DNA of 64,000 nt from Chromatiales bacterium (lineage in GTDB: Bacteria; Pseudomonadota; Gammaproteobacteria; Steroidobacterales; GCA-2729495): positions 757,325 to 821,324 of the forward strand of contig CP070671.1 of the NCBI GenBank assembly GCA_020351875.1, read 5' to 3'. Positions 27,387 to 38,039 of this stretch are shown piece after piece. The stretch's first letter is position 1. Every line of letters starts with the position of its first letter. The position numbers were made by a program, and so were the translations under genes. The notes under the pieces were generated by a model. It searched no databases. It was given only the letters and a program-made list of their open reading frames with translations, and had not been told where the DNA came from.

Positions 27387-29882
27387 CTAGGCCGTCCGGG
27401 CGATCTCCACCCGCTCGTAGCATTCAATCTGGTCACCAGCGCGCACGTCGTCGTAGTTCTTGACCGCAATACCGCATTCGGTGCCGGCCCGGACTTCGGC
27501 AACGTCATCCTTGAAGCGGCGCAGCGACTCGAGTTCACCCTCGTAGATCACCACATTCTCACGCAGCACGCGGATCGGGTTATTGCGCTTCACGTAACCG
27601 TCGACTACCAGGCAGCCCGCCACGTCACCGAACTTCGGCGACCGGAACACTTCGCGCACCTCGGCCAGACCGACAATCTCGTCGCGGATTTCCGGCGACA
27701 GCATGCCGGTCATCGCGGCCCGCACGTCGTCGATGGCCTCGTAGATGATCGAGTAATACCGGACCTCGACGCCGGTTTCCTTGATCGCGCCGCGTGCCGA
27801 TGCATCCGCGCGGACATTGAAGCCGATAATGGTCGCGTTCGACGCCGCGGCCAGGTTCACGTCATTCTCCGTGATCCCACCGACGCCGCTGCTGATGACC
27901 TTGATCTCGACTTCGTCGTTGCTCAGCTTCTGCAGCGCATCGCGCAGGGCTTCCGAGCTGCCGTGCACGTCGGCTTTCACGAACAGCTGCAGACTCTTCG
28001 CTTCGCTGGTACCCATCTGGCTGAACACATCGCCCATCTTCTGCGCCTGCTGCTGGGCGAGTTTCACGTCGCGCGACTTGCCCAGCCGGAACTGGGCCAG
28101 CTCGCGGGCCTTGCGCTCGTCTTCCAGCACCACGACATCGTCGCCGGCGCTCGGGGTGCCGGACAGGCCCAGCACCGCCACCGGCGTCGACGGGCCGGCA
28201 ACGTTCACTTCGTTGCCTGACTCGTCCAGCATCCGGCGCACGCGGCCGTATTCCTGGCCGGCCAGCATGACCTGGCCGGGTTCCAGGTGACCGCGCGTCA
28301 CCAGCACCGTCGCCACCGTGCCCCGACCCTTCTCCAGGCTCGATTCGATCACCACCCCCGACGCCGGACCTTCGTCCACCGCCTTCAGGTCGAGGACCTC
28401 GGCCTGCAGCAGGATCGACTCCAGCAACCCGTCGATCCCGTCGCCGGTCTTCGCAGACACGTTCACGAAAATGTTCTCGCCGCCCCATTCCTCCGGGACC
28501 ACCTCCAGCGCCGCGAGCTCGTTACGCACACGCTCGGGGTCGGCATCACTCTTGTCGGTCTTGTTCACCGCCACCACGATGGGTACACCGGCTGCTTTCG
28601 CGTGTTGAACGGCCTCCTCGGTCTGAGGCTTCACCCCATCGTCGGCGGCGACCACCAGGATCACGATATCTGTCACCTGGGCGCCGCGCGCCCGCATGGC
28701 GGTAAACGCTGCGTGACCCGGCGTATCCAGGAAGGTGATTTCACCGCGATCCGTCTTCACGTGATAGGCGCCGATGTGCTGGGTAATACCACCCGCTTCA
28801 CCAGCCGCCACCTTCGTGCGACGAATGTAGTCGAGCAGCGAGGTCTTGCCGTGGTCGACGTGGCCCATGATCGTGACGACCGGCCAGCGCGGCTTCTCGT
28901 CGCCCGTGGCCTCGATGGCCTGGAGAATTTCCTCCTCGAGGCCGGTCTCGGCCACTGCCGTGGCCTCGTGGCCCATCTCCTCGACCACGAGCATCGCCGT
29001 GTCCTGGTCGATCGCCTGGTTGATCGTGGCCATGACGCCCATCGACATCATCTGCTTGATGACCTCGGTGCCCTTCACGGCCATCTGCTGGGCGAGTTCC
29101 GCCACCGTAATGGAGTCGGGTATCTCCACCACGCGCTTGACGGGTTCCGTCGGCCGTTCGAAGCCGTGTTGCGTGTCAACGCTGACCGACGACGGCCGGC
29201 GCCGCGGGCGCTTTTTCCGCCGCCGGGTGCTGATGTCGCCAGCCACGTGGAGCTCTTTGCGCCCGTAGCGGGTGGCCTTGGCTTCGCGTTGGCGTGCCGC
29301 TTCGAGCCTGGCCCGCTCTTCGCGTTCGCGCGCCGCCTGGCGCTCGCGCTCGGTCTGTTCGCGCAGCCGGGCTTCTTCCGCCGCCCGAGCATCGGCCTCC
29401 GCGCGGGCCAAGGCCTCGGCTTCGGCCTGGGCTTCAGCCGCCTTTTGCTCCGCCTCGGCAGCATCTTTTAGCGCCTTCTCTTCGGCCTCAGCCTTCGAGC
29501 GGGCTTCGTCTTCCGCGCGCCGCTTGGCGTCGAGCTCTTCCTGCTGCTGGCGTGCCTCGGCCTCGAGCACATCACGCTTCACATAGGTACGCTTGCGACG
29601 CACCTCCACGTTGACCGTGCGCGAACGGCCCTGGCCACCGGACAGCTTCAGCTCACTCTGGCTGCGGCGTTTCAGCGTGATCTGCCGGGGTGCGCCGGCT
29701 ACCGCTTCGTCCTTGCGCCCGTGACTGCGACGCAGGTAGGTCAGCAGCTCCATCTTCGCGTCATCGCTGATGATGTCGTCCGCGCCCTGCACCGTGATGC
29801 CGGCTTCGTCCAGCTGACTCAGCAGCCGGTCGACGGGCACCTTCAGCACCTCGGCGAATTGTGCAACTGTCACATCGGACAT
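27387..29882 (-). CDS. infB: Translation initiation factor IF-2
   Basis: 831 aa GTPase that delivers fMet-tRNA to the ribosome. N-terminal IF2_N motif ([19 protein letters not shown]), then a long Glu/Ala/Arg-rich helical region to about residue 220 and a basic [11 protein letters not shown] patch. G domain: G1 [12 protein letters not shown]3 DTPGHAAF, G4 [11 protein letters not shown]5 SAKTG. The C1 and C2 domains follow. Its fMet-tRNA partner is encoded 2.2 kb upstream. 27 bases after nusA. Confidence 0.98.
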   Translation of the reverse strand: MSDVTVAQFAEVLKVPVDRLLSQLDEAGITVQGADDIISDDAKMELLTYLRRSHGRKDEAVAGAPRQITLKRRSQSELKLSGGQGRSRTVNVEVRRKRTYVKRDVLEAEARQQQEELDAKRRAEDEARSKAEAEEKALKDAAEAEQKAAEAQAEAEALARAEADARAAEEARLREQTERERQAAREREERARLEAARQREAKATRYGRKELHVAGDISTRRRKKRPRRRPSSVSVDTQHGFERPTEPVKRVVEIPDSITVAELAQQMAVKGTEVIKQMMSMGVMATINQAIDQDTAMLVVEEMGHEATAVAETGLEEEILQAIEATGDEKPRWPVVTIMGHVDHGKTSLLDYIRRTKVAAGEAGGITQHIGAYHVKTDRGEITFLDTPGHAAFTAMRARGAQVTDIVILVVAADDGVKPQTEEAVQHAKAAGVPIVVAVNKTDKSDADPERVRNELAALEVVPEEWGGENIFVNVSAKTGDGIDGLLESILLQAEVLDLKAVDEGPASGVVIESSLEKGRGTVATVLVTRGHLEPGQVMLAGQEYGRVRRMLDESGNEVNVAGPSTPVAVLGLSGTPSAGDDVVVLEDERKARELAQFRLGKSRDVKLAQQQAQKMGDVFSQMGTSEAKSLQLFVKADVHGSSEALRDALQKLSNDEVEIKVISSGVGGITENDVNLAAASNATIIGFNVRADASARGAIKETGVEVRYYSIIYEAIDDVRAAMTGMLSPEIRDEIVGLAEVREVFRSPKFGDVAGCLVVDGYVKRNNPIRVLRENVVIYEGELESLRRFKDDVAEVRAGTECGIAVKNYDDVRAGDQIECYERVEIARTA

Positions 29883-29909
29883 AGGTTCTGCCTCACTCAG
29901 CGCCCGGGC

Positions 29910-31421
29910 CTAGCCCGCGGCCTGTTCCTCGTCTTCGAACCAGTGCGCGCGAGCCTTCATGATCAGCTCGCCCGCGCGCTCCGCTTCCATACCTTCGATT
30001 TCCAGCAGTTCGTCAACCGACTGCTCCGCCAGGTCTTCCCGGGTGACCACGCCCTTTGCGGCCAGCAGGAAAGCTGTCTCGCGCGTCATGCCCTCGAGCT
30101 CCAGCAGGTCGTCGGCCGGCTCGGCTTCGTCGATCTCCTCCTCGCTCGCGATTGCCTGTGTCAGCAGCACGTCGCGGGCGCGATTGCGCAGTTCTTCGAC
30201 AATGCTTTCGTCGAACTCCTCGATCTCGGCCAGCTCGGCGGCGGGTACATAGGCCACTTCTTCGATCGACGAAAAGCCTTCCTGGACCAGGATCAGCGCA
30301 ACCTGTTCGTCCACGTCGAGCTGCTTCATGAACATGCCCAGCAACTCCTTCGCCTCGGACTCACTCTTCTCCTCGGCGTCGGCCTCGTTCATCACGTTCA
30401 GCTCCCAGCCGGACAGCTCGCTGGCGAGACGGATGTTTTGCCCGCCGCGGCCGATGGCCTGCGACAGCTTGTCCTCCTCAACGGCCACGTCCATGCTGTG
30501 CTTGTCCTCGTCCACGACGATAGAGACCACGTCGGCCGGCGACATCGCGTTGATCACGAACTGCGCCGGATTCTCGTCGTGCAGGATGATGTCCACGCGT
30601 TCGCCGGCCAGTTCATTCGACACGGCCTGCACACGCGAACCGCGCATGCCCACGCAGGCACCAACCGGGTCGATGCGCCGGTCGTTGCTCTTCACCGCGA
30701 TCTTCGCGCGCAGGCCCGGGTCGCGGGCGGCACCCAGGATCTCAATCAGGCCCTGGCCCACCTCGGGCACTTCGATCTGGAACAGCGACAGCAGGAACTC
30801 CGGCGATGTCCGGGTCAGGAACAGCTGCGGGCCGCGCGGCTCTGAGCGCACCTCGTAAAGCAGCGCCTTCAGGCGATCCTGCGGCCGGACGGGCTCGCGT
30901 GGAATCATCTGCTCGCGGGGCACGAAACCCTCGGCATTGCCGCCCAGGTCCAGGTACACGCCGTTGCGGTCCACCCGCTTGACCACACCGGCCAGCAATT
31001 CGCCCACGCGATCCTGGTATTCCTCCACCAGTTTCGCGCGCTCGGCCTCGCGCACCTTCTGCACGATTACCTGCTTCGCGGTCTGCGCACCGATGCGACC
31101 GAACTCCACCGACTCGATGGGTTCCTCCACGTACTCGCCAGGCTCGACGTCCGGGTTGTAGTCCACCGCATCGATCATGCGCAGCTCGCGCTCCGGGAAT
31201 TCCAGTTCGTCGGATTCGTCCGCGAACACCAGCCAGCGGCGGAAGGTGTCGTAATCGCCGGACTCGCGGTCGATAGCCACGCGGACATCGATGTCTTCGC
31301 CATAGCGACGGCGCGTCGCCGATGCGAGGGCGGCCTCGATGGCCTCGAAGATGATGTCTTTCTCGACGCCCTTCTCGTTGGACACCGCTTCGACCACCAT
31401 CAGAATCTCTTTACTCATCAT
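29910..31421 (-). CDS. nusA: Transcription termination/antitermination factor NusA
   Basis: 503 aa. N-terminal polymerase-binding domain ([28 protein letters not shown] starts it), S1 domain ([17 protein letters not shown]), two KH domains ([29 protein letters not shown]) and two C-terminal acidic repeats ([38 protein letters not shown]) as in E. coli. The ATG at 31421 overlaps the rimP stop (ATGA); a second ATG follows at once. In E. coli NusA enhances termination in its own leader, and terminator hairpins are indeed present before rimP here. Confidence 0.98.
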   Translation of the reverse strand: MMSKEILMVVEAVSNEKGVEKDIIFEAIEAALASATRRRYGEDIDVRVAIDRESGDYDTFRRWLVFADESDELEFPERELRMIDAVDYNPDVEPGEYVEEPIESVEFGRIGAQTAKQVIVQKVREAERAKLVEEYQDRVGELLAGVVKRVDRNGVYLDLGGNAEGFVPREQMIPREPVRPQDRLKALLYEVRSEPRGPQLFLTRTSPEFLLSLFQIEVPEVGQGLIEILGAARDPGLRAKIAVKSNDRRIDPVGACVGMRGSRVQAVSNELAGERVDIILHDENPAQFVINAMSPADVVSIVVDEDKHSMDVAVEEDKLSQAIGRGGQNIRLASELSGWELNVMNEADAEEKSESEAKELLGMFMKQLDVDEQVALILVQEGFSSIEEVAYVPAAELAEIEEFDESIVEELRNRARDVLLTQAIASEEEIDEAEPADDLLELEGMTRETAFLLAAKGVVTREDLAEQSVDELLEIEGMEAERAGELIMKARAHWFEDEEQAAG

Positions 31422-31915
31422 GACACTGCTCCCCCGGGCCGCTTGCCCGGAGCCTGCACTTCCAGATCGGGCACCAGGCGTGCCACGTCTATCTCGTCCA
31501 TCGGCACCGTCACCGTGTCACCGTCGACCCGGATCAACACCGTGGATCCCTCGCGTGCCAGCAGCGTGCCGCGCAGGCGCCGCCGCTGATCAATCAGCCT
31601 TCTCAATCGCACTTTCACCTCGCATCCGGCGAAGCGATCAAAATGCGCGGGCTTGACCAGTTTCCGGTCGAGCCCCGGGGACGACACCTCGAGGTTGTAG
31701 TCCCCCGGAATCGGGTCTTCGACATCCAGCACGGCCGCCACCTGCCGGCTGACCTGCTCGCAGTCCTCCAGCGTGATGCCGTCCTGCTTGTCGATAAACA
31801 GGCGCAACAAACCGCTACCGTGCCCGAGCCGGCATTCCAGTTCCGCCAGTTCATAACCCATGCCTTGGATGGCGGGCTCCACCAGCTTGCGTATCTGCTC
31901 ACGCGTTACTGTCAC
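31418..31915 (-). CDS. rimP: Ribosome maturation factor RimP
   Basis: 165 aa, needed for 30S subunit maturation. Contains [52 protein letters not shown] and the C-terminal SH3-like part with the RGTLLAREG strand. Start GTG 31915 preceded by AAAGG; the frame stays open upstream through the hairpins but the family N-terminus begins here. First gene of rimP-nusA-infB-rbfA-truB. Confidence 0.95.
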   Translation of the reverse strand: MTVTREQIRKLVEPAIQGMGYELAELECRLGHGSGLLRLFIDKQDGITLEDCEQVSRQVAAVLDVEDPIPGDYNLEVSSPGLDRKLVKPAHFDRFAGCEVKVRLRRLIDQRRRLRGTLLAREGSTVLIRVDGDTVTVPMDEIDVARLVPDLEVQAPGKRPGGAVS

Positions 31916-31924
31916 GTTGCCTTT

Positions 31925-31939
31925 TGCCCCTGCGGGGCA
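31925..31939 (-). terminator. Hairpin at the rimP ribosome site
   Basis: Six-base stem TGCCCC / GGGGCA with a three-base loop, ending directly before the rimP ribosome site on the minus strand. No T run follows, so it may act on translation of rimP rather than as a terminator. Confidence 0.5.
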
Positions 31940-31940
31940 C

Positions 31941-31961
31941 AAAAAATGGGCCAATGGCCCA
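31941..31961 (-). terminator. Intrinsic terminator upstream of rimP
   Basis: Minus strand: perfect stem TGGGCC / GGCCCA with loop ATT, followed by six T. A textbook terminator placed inside the leader of the nusA operon, so it should act as a partial stop for transcripts from the tRNA-fMet promoter. Confidence 0.8.
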
Positions 31962-32010
31962 CTAAACTTTGGCCCGGCTCGTGAAGCGCCTGCCGGCGCG
32001 GCCAGGGCCC

Positions 32011-32039
32011 GAAAAAGAAATAGCCCCAGCGGGGCTATT
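32011..32039 (-). terminator. tRNA-fMet terminator
   Basis: Minus strand: nine-base perfect stem AATAGCCCC / GGGGCTATT with loop GCT, then TTTCTTTTT. It starts 13 bases after the CCA end of the tRNA. Confidence 0.85.
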
Positions 32040-32051
32040 CCTACCATTCGG

Positions 32052-32128
32052 TGGTAGCGGGGGCAGGATTCGAACCTGCGACCTTCGGGTTATGAGCCCG
32101 ACGAGCTGCCAGACTGCTCCACCCCGCA
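32052..32128 (-). tRNA. Initiator tRNA-fMet (CAU)
   Basis: 77 nt with encoded CCA. Cloverleaf checks out: acceptor, D stem GAGC/GCTC, anticodon loop CTCATAA, T stem GCAGG/CCTGC. Initiator marks: three G-C pairs in the anticodon stem (GGG/CCC), A11-U24 in the D stem, and no pair at 1-72. The unpaired bases here are U1 and U72, where E. coli has C1 and A72. Lies between nuoN and rimP, like metY before rimP in E. coli. Confidence 0.96.
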
Positions 32129-32142
32129 TCCGCGAGGCCGGG

Positions 32143-32171
32143 ATACTAGCCTATCCCCCTGGGGGTCGCAA
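32143..32171 (-). promoter_or_regulatory. Promoter of tRNA-fMet
   Basis: Minus strand: TTGCGA (32171-32166), 17 bases, TAGTAT (32148-32143), then a GC-rich discriminator before the tRNA 5' end at 32128. GC-rich discriminators are typical of ppGpp/DksA-controlled stable RNA promoters. It probably also feeds the rimP-nusA-infB operon by read-through. Confidence 0.65.
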
Positions 32172-32180
32172 CCAACCCAA

Positions 32181-33617
32181 TCAGCCCAGAGCGCGGGCGC
32201 AGAGCTCGATCAGGCCCTCCGGAAAAACGCCCAGGGCCAGCACCAGCAGGCCATTGACGCTAAGCGTCAAACGCAGTGCAGCACCCTGCCGCAGCGGGGC
32301 CTCCCCGGCCGGCGAATCGAAGTACATCAGTTTTACCACCCGCAGGTAATAAAAGGCGCCGACCACCGAAAACAGCACGCCCGCGATGGCCAGCCACAGC
32401 TGCCCGGCATCCAGCAGCGCGGCCAGCACCCACCACTTGGCGTAGAAACCGGCCAGCGGCGGCACACCAATCATGCTGACCATCAGCAGCAGCATCACCA
32501 GCGCAAACCACGGGCTGCGCTGGCTGAGGCCGCGCAGGTCGTCCAGCTCGTCCGCGTCGTCGCCCTGGCGCCCGAGCAGGATCACGATGCCGAAGGCCCC
32601 CGCGGCCATGATCACGTAGACGATCGTGTAGAACAGAGCTGCCTCGATGCCTTCGCGGCTGCCGGCAGCGAAGCCCAGCAGGATGAAACCCACGTGCGCG
32701 ATCGTGGAATAGGCCAGCATGCGGCGCAGGTTGGTCTGCACGATCGCGACGATGTTGCCGATGCCGAGTGACAGCACAGCCAGTACGCCGAGCATCGGCT
32801 CCCAGGTCACGCCGGTCTCGCCCAGGCCTTCCACCAGCACGCGCAGTGCGAGGGCGAAGGCGCCCACCTTCGGCACCGTGCCCACCAGCAGCGTGACGCT
32901 GACCGGCGCGCCTTCGTACACATCCGGCACCCACATGTGGAACGGCACGGCCCCGAACTTGAAGGCAATGCCGACGACGACGAAGGCCACGGCCACCAGT
33001 GTGACCGCATCGTCCGCGCCGCCCGCACGCAGGGCCTGCGCAATCTCGGCCAGCTGCACGGTCCCGGTCACGCCGTACAACAGCGAGATGCCGTACAGCA
33101 GGCACCCGGACGCGATGGCGCCGAGCACGAAGTATTTCATCGCCGCTTCGGCGGCCACCGGCGAATCCCGATTGAAGGCCACCATCGCGTACAGGGCCAG
33201 CGCCTGCATCTCGAGGCCCAGGTACAGGGTCAGCAGGCTGGCCCCGGAAATCATCACCAGGATGCCGAGCGCCGCAAACAGGCCCAGCAGGTAGTACTCG
33301 CCCTTGTTGTAGGTGCTGTCCTGCAGGTAGGCACGGCTGTACACGAACACGGTGGCCAGCGCGGCCAGCACGAAGAGCTTCAGGAAGCTGGCCAGCGGAT
33401 CCGCCACGAAGCTGCCGCCCAGCGCCAGGGTGGTGCCACTCAGGCCAATGTCGCTCACAGCCATTGCCGTGGCCGCCAGCGTGACCAGGGCCAGCAGGTA
33501 GGTCACGTCACGCCAGCGCGCGGGCAGGTACAGGTCTACCAGCAGCACCAGGCAGATGCCCAGGCCGAGCACAGTCTCGGGAAACGCGGGCGCAAACTCG
33601 GTGGGTAGCATTGTCAT
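32181..33617 (-). CDS. nuoN: NADH-quinone oxidoreductase subunit N
   Basis: 478 aa antiporter-like membrane subunit of complex I with about 14 helices. The conserved Glu is in LGLEMQALALY and the Lys in GIAFKFGAVPFHMWVPD, the pair needed for proton movement. ATG at 33617 follows the nuoM stop by 2 bases. Last gene of the nuo operon, ending 10 bases before the tRNA-fMet promoter. Confidence 0.97.
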   Translation of the reverse strand: MTMLPTEFAPAFPETVLGLGICLVLLVDLYLPARWRDVTYLLALVTLAATAMAVSDIGLSGTTLALGGSFVADPLASFLKLFVLAALATVFVYSRAYLQDSTYNKGEYYLLGLFAALGILVMISGASLLTLYLGLEMQALALYAMVAFNRDSPVAAEAAMKYFVLGAIASGCLLYGISLLYGVTGTVQLAEIAQALRAGGADDAVTLVAVAFVVVGIAFKFGAVPFHMWVPDVYEGAPVSVTLLVGTVPKVGAFALALRVLVEGLGETGVTWEPMLGVLAVLSLGIGNIVAIVQTNLRRMLAYSTIAHVGFILLGFAAGSREGIEAALFYTIVYVIMAAGAFGIVILLGRQGDDADELDDLRGLSQRSPWFALVMLLLMVSMIGVPPLAGFYAKWWVLAALLDAGQLWLAIAGVLFSVVGAFYYLRVVKLMYFDSPAGEAPLRQGAALRLTLSVNGLLVLALGVFPEGLIELCARALG

Positions 33618-33619
33618 GA

Positions 33620-35128
33620 TCAGAGCTTCGACTGGGTCACCTGGACCACCAGTTTGTCGACGGACGCAGACATCACGTCCACCAGCGGCGCGGGCCACAG
33701 GCCGATGATCAGCACACCACCGGCCATCAGCGCGAGAATCATGAACTCACGCACGCTCAGGTCCCGCAGGGCGGCCACACCGTCGTTGGCCACTGCACCG
33801 AAGACCACGCGCTTGATCATCCACAGCGTGTAAGCGGCCCCGAGCACCAGCGTGGTGCCGGCCAGCAGCGCGTACCAGAAATTGGCCCGGAAACTCGCGA
33901 GTATCACGAGGAACTCACCGACAAAACCCGACGTGCCCGGCAAGCCCGCGTTGGCCAGCGCAAACAGCACGAAGAACGTGGCGAATATCGGCATCGTATT
34001 CACGACGCCGCCATAGGCGCCGATCTCACGCGTGTGCAGACGGTCGTACAGCACGCCGACGCAAAGGAACAGCGCACCGGATATGAACCCGTGCGACACC
34101 ATCTGCACCATGCCGCCGGTGATACCCATGCCGATGCCGGCCGTATCACCGGTACGCGACAGGATGGCCCACGCGATGAAGAAACCCAGCGTCACGAAGC
34201 CCATATGAGCAATGGACGAGTACGCGATCAGTTTTTTCATGTCCTGCTGGGCGAGCGCCACGAAACCGATGTACACGACGGCCATCAGCGACAGGGCAAT
34301 CATCAGCAGCGCCAGGGTCTGGCTCGCGTCGGGCGTAATGGGCAGGCTGAAGCGCACGAACCCGTAGCCACCCATCTTCAGCAGGATTGCGGCCAGGATG
34401 ACAGAGCCCCCGGTCGGCGCTTCCACGTGGGCATCCGGCAGCCAGGTATGCACCGGCCACATGGGCACCTTCACGGCAAAGGCGAATAAAAAGGCGAGGA
34501 ATATCGGTATCTGTTCGGCCATGCTCAGCGGCACGGCATGGAAGGCGAGAATGTTGTAACTGCCGGTCTGCAGGTACAGGTAGATCAGCGCCAGCAGCAT
34601 GAACACCGAGCCGAGGAAGGTATACAGGAAGAACTTGATCGTGGCGTACACGCGCCGCTCACCGCCCCACACGCCGATGATGAGGAACATCGGCACGAGC
34701 ATGGCTTCCCAGAACACGTAGAACAGCAGGCCGTCCAGCGCGGAGAACACGCCGATCATCAAACCTTCCAGAATCAGGAAGGCGGCAAAATACTGGACCG
34801 GCCGCAGTTTCACGACTTCCCAGCCGGCAAGCACGACGATCGGCGTCAGGAAAGTCGTCAACAGGATCAACGGCATCGACAACCCGTCGATGCCGAGGAA
34901 GTATTCCACCCGGAAGGCCGGGATCCACGGGATGCGCTCCACGAACTGCATGTCCGCCGTGCCGCTGTCGAACCCTGCGTAAAGCGGCACGCTCAGCACG
35001 AAAGTGAACACCGACAACGCCAGCGCGAACCATTGGGAGCCGCCGGACCGCTCGCCAATGATCAGCATCACCGTGCCGCCCAGGATGGGCAGCCAGATCA
35101 GCACGCTCAGCAATCCAAACTCGGGCAC
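33620..35128 (-). CDS. nuoM: NADH-quinone oxidoreductase subunit M
   Basis: 502 aa antiporter-like subunit. Key Glu in YVFWEAMLVPMFLIIG, key Lys in FAVKVPMWPVHTWLPDAH, and the helix-break region AYSSIAHMGFVTLG. GTG start at 35128, 2 bases after the nuoL stop; longer in-frame extensions would run deep into nuoL and lack membrane character. Confidence 0.97.
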   Translation of the reverse strand: MPEFGLLSVLIWLPILGGTVMLIIGERSGGSQWFALALSVFTFVLSVPLYAGFDSGTADMQFVERIPWIPAFRVEYFLGIDGLSMPLILLTTFLTPIVVLAGWEVVKLRPVQYFAAFLILEGLMIGVFSALDGLLFYVFWEAMLVPMFLIIGVWGGERRVYATIKFFLYTFLGSVFMLLALIYLYLQTGSYNILAFHAVPLSMAEQIPIFLAFLFAFAVKVPMWPVHTWLPDAHVEAPTGGSVILAAILLKMGGYGFVRFSLPITPDASQTLALLMIALSLMAVVYIGFVALAQQDMKKLIAYSSIAHMGFVTLGFFIAWAILSRTGDTAGIGMGITGGMVQMVSHGFISGALFLCVGVLYDRLHTREIGAYGGVVNTMPIFATFFVLFALANAGLPGTSGFVGEFLVILASFRANFWYALLAGTTLVLGAAYTLWMIKRVVFGAVANDGVAALRDLSVREFMILALMAGGVLIIGLWPAPLVDVMSASVDKLVVQVTQSKL

Positions 35129-35130
35129 GC

Positions 35131-37092
35131 TCAGCTCCCTCCCGGCCGAATCAGCAACCAGCCGGCCAGCAGCGCCAGCCCGATGACCATCGCGAACGCG
35201 TAGTGGTACAGGTAACCCGTCTGCAGGCGCCGGATCAGTGCGGCACCCCAGCCCACGACCCGCGCGCTGCCGTTCACCAGCCCGCCATCGATCAGGGTCA
35301 CGTCGCCCACCCGCCAGAACGCACCGCCCATCGCACGGCCGGCGGCCGGAATCACCCGTTCGGCGAGCCAGTCGGCGTAGTACTTGTTCTCCAGCAGGCG
35401 ATACACGGCGCCGAACCTGTCGCGGAGCTGGTCGGGCAGGTGTGGCTGGCGCAGGTACAGGAACCAGGCCACTGCGGCACCACCCAGGGCCAGGTACAGC
35501 ACCGGGCTCTGGAAACCGTGAACCAGGAAGGACATCGGCCCGTGCCATTCCTCACCCAGCCTGGCCAGCACGTCGTGTTCGGGCCTGACATACAGGCTGT
35601 CACCGAAGAAGTCGCCGAACACGAGCGGCCCGGTAGCAAACCAGCCCACGATCACCGACGGGATGGCCAGTAACACGAGCGGCAGGGTGACGACCCACGG
35701 TGACTCGTGCAGGTGACTGCGCGCCTCGGCATCCATGCGCTCCGGCCCGTGGAAGACCAGGAAAAACATCCTGAACGTGTACAGCGCCGTGATGAACACG
35801 CCGGCCACGATGCAGAACTCGGCAAAGCCCGCGCCGGCAATGCGCGACAGATCTTCCGCTTCGATCAGCGCATCTTTGGAGAAGAATCCGGCAAACCCCG
35901 GAAAGCCGATCAACGCCAGGCAGCCAACCAGCGACGTCCAGTAGGTCACGGGCATGTACTTGCGCAAGCCGCCCATGCGGCGCATGTCCTGCTCGTGGTG
36001 CAGCGCGATGATCACGGACCCGGCAGCCAGGAACAGCAGTGCCTTGAAGAACGCGTGCGTGGTCAGGTGGAACATGCCCGCCGCATAAGCCGATGCGCCC
36101 TGCGCTACCATCATGTAGCCGAGCTGCGACAGCGTGGAATAAGCCACCACGCGCTTGATGTCGAACTGCACCAGGGCGATCAGGCCGGTAAACAGCGCAG
36201 TAATCGCACCGATCACCAGCACGAAGCTGAGCGCGGCCTCCGCGTACTCGAACACCGGTGACATGCGCGCCACCATGAACACGCCGGCCGTCACCATCGT
36301 CGCGGCGTGGATCAGCGCCGAAATCGGTGTCGGACCTTCCATGGAATCGGGCAACCACACGTGCAGCGGCACCTGCGCCGACTTGCCCATCGCCCCGATA
36401 AACAACAGGATGCACGCCATGCTGAGCGCCGGCCACTGCCAGCTGCCCACGTCGATCGTGGCGTCCTGCAGGCCCGGGGCCGCCGCGAAGACCTCGCGAT
36501 AGTCGAGGCTGCCCGTCAGGTAGAGCAACGCGGCGATGCCCAGCAGGAAGCCGAAATCACCGATCCGGTTCACGAGAAAGGCTTTCAGGTTCGCAAATAT
36601 TGCGCTCGGCCGCGTGTACCAGAAGCCGATCAGCAGGTAGGACACGACGCCCACCGCTTCCCAGCCAAAGAACAGCTGCAGCAGGTTGTTCGACATCACC
36701 AGCATCAGCATGGAGAAGGTGAACAGCGAGATGTAGCTGAAAAAGCGCTGGTAACCCGCGTCGTCGTGCATGTACCCGATGGAATACACGTGCACCATCA
36801 GCGACACGAAGGTGACCACCACCATCATCAGCGCGCTGAGCCGGTCTACCAGGAAGCCGATCTCCATGCGCACGCCGTCGGTGACGAGCCAGGTATAGAC
36901 GCTGACATTGTCCGCAGGGGCGCCGTCCACCACCTGGCGCCACAGGACCGCGGCGGACAGCGCACAGGACACGGCCACACCCAGGATGGTTACCGAGTGC
37001 GCGCCGGCGCGGCCGATCCGCCGGCCGAACAGCCCCGCGATCAGCGCAGCGGCCAGGGGGCTCAGCACGATTGCCAGGTAGGTCGATTCCAC
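35131..37092 (-). CDS. nuoL: NADH-quinone oxidoreductase subunit L
   Basis: 653 aa, the largest antiporter-like subunit, at the far end of the membrane arm. Key Glu in FFGWEAVGVVSYLLIGF, Lys in MGKSAQVPLHVWLPDSMEGP, then AYSTLSQLGYMMVAQG. The C-terminal part contains the long lateral helix that clamps the arm, and a final membrane helix. GTG start. Confidence 0.97.
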   Translation of the reverse strand: MESTYLAIVLSPLAAALIAGLFGRRIGRAGAHSVTILGVAVSCALSAAVLWRQVVDGAPADNVSVYTWLVTDGVRMEIGFLVDRLSALMMVVVTFVSLMVHVYSIGYMHDDAGYQRFFSYISLFTFSMLMLVMSNNLLQLFFGWEAVGVVSYLLIGFWYTRPSAIFANLKAFLVNRIGDFGFLLGIAALLYLTGSLDYREVFAAAPGLQDATIDVGSWQWPALSMACILLFIGAMGKSAQVPLHVWLPDSMEGPTPISALIHAATMVTAGVFMVARMSPVFEYAEAALSFVLVIGAITALFTGLIALVQFDIKRVVAYSTLSQLGYMMVAQGASAYAAGMFHLTTHAFFKALLFLAAGSVIIALHHEQDMRRMGGLRKYMPVTYWTSLVGCLALIGFPGFAGFFSKDALIEAEDLSRIAGAGFAEFCIVAGVFITALYTFRMFFLVFHGPERMDAEARSHLHESPWVVTLPLVLLAIPSVIVGWFATGPLVFGDFFGDSLYVRPEHDVLARLGEEWHGPMSFLVHGFQSPVLYLALGGAAVAWFLYLRQPHLPDQLRDRFGAVYRLLENKYYADWLAERVIPAAGRAMGGAFWRVGDVTLIDGGLVNGSARVVGWGAALIRRLQTGYLYHYAFAMVIGLALLAGWLLIRPGGS

Positions 37093-37094
37093 GG

Positions 37095-37400
37095 CTAGCC
37101 CTTCAACACGTCCAGTTCCTGCACGTTGATGCTGCGCCGGGCCCGGAACAGGACGACCAGGATCGCCAGTCCGATAGCCGCCTCGGCCGCCGCCACGGTC
37201 AGGATGAAAAATACGAATACCTGGCCTGTCGGGTCATCCAGGTACCTGGAGAACGCGATGAAGTTGAAATTAACTGCGAGCAGCAGCAATTCCACGCACA
37301 TCAGCAGCAGGATTACGTTCTTCCGGTTCAGAAAGATGCCCGCGATCGCAATCACGAACAGCAGCGCCGACAGCGTCAGGTAGTGGCCGAGCGTGATCAC
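37095..37400 (-). CDS. nuoK: NADH-quinone oxidoreductase subunit K
   Basis: 101 aa with three membrane helices. The two essential membrane glutamates are in [14 protein letters not shown] and [16 protein letters not shown] start at 37400 overlaps the nuoJ stop as GTGA. Confidence 0.97.
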   Translation of the reverse strand: MITLGHYLTLSALLFVIAIAGIFLNRKNVILLLMCVELLLLAVNFNFIAFSRYLDDPTGQVFVFFILTVAAAEAAIGLAILVVLFRARRSINVQELDVLKG

Positions 37401-37999
37401 GTGTCGTGCTCGGCTTTCATCTGCACCAGCCGTACCCGGTCTTCCCGGCGCACAGCGACCTGCCGGCTCACGTCCTGCGCCTTCAGGCCCGGCCGGCGGC
37501 GCATGGTCAGCACGATCGCTGCCACGATGGCCAGCAACAGCAGGAATGCGGCCAGCTCAAACGCAAACAGGTGCTCGGTGTAGAGCGCGGTGCCCAGCAT
37601 CTCGGTGTTGCTGTAGTCGGCCGGGCGCGGCGTGGTGGTCGCCGCCATCGGCAAACCGTCGGGCTTCCACCACACGATCGCCAGCAATTCGGCGGCCAGC
37701 ACCGCCGCTACGACGGCGCCGAGCCACGCGTAGCGCGTGAAACCTTCACGCAGTTGCGCCACGTTGACATCGAGCATCATCACCACGAACAGGAACAGCA
37801 CCATCACCGCACCGACGTACACGAGCACGAGCACCACGGCCAGGAACTCAGCCTCGAGCAGCAGCCACAGCACGGAGCTGGTGACAAAACTCAGCACCAG
37901 GAACAGCACCGCGTGCACGGGGTTCCGTGCGGTGATCACGCCCAGGGCCGAGGCAATCAGCACCGCCGACAGCGTGTAGAAAAACAATGTCCCCGCCAT
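37397..37999 (-). CDS. nuoJ: NADH-quinone oxidoreductase subunit J
   Basis: 200 aa with five membrane helices. Conserved [20 protein letters not shown] and [18 protein letters not shown], the latter being the pi-bulge helix that changes shape during turnover. The hydrophilic tail is short. ATG start at 37999, 40 bases after nuoI, the longest gap inside the operon. Confidence 0.96.
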   Translation of the reverse strand: MAGTLFFYTLSAVLIASALGVITARNPVHAVLFLVLSFVTSSVLWLLLEAEFLAVVLVLVYVGAVMVLFLFVVMMLDVNVAQLREGFTRYAWLGAVVAAVLAAELLAIVWWKPDGLPMAATTTPRPADYSNTEMLGTALYTEHLFAFELAAFLLLLAIVAAIVLTMRRRPGLKAQDVSRQVAVRREDRVRLVQMKAEHDT

Positions 38000-38039
38000 T
38001 GTGTTGCAGCCTTCTGCGCAGCCGGCAGCCGCGCGGTTC

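Noticed and set aside
31916-32047. Longer rimP starting upstream of the hairpins
   Set aside because: The frame is open, but it would translate through the terminators and part of the tRNA trailer; RimP homologues begin at the GTG at 31915.
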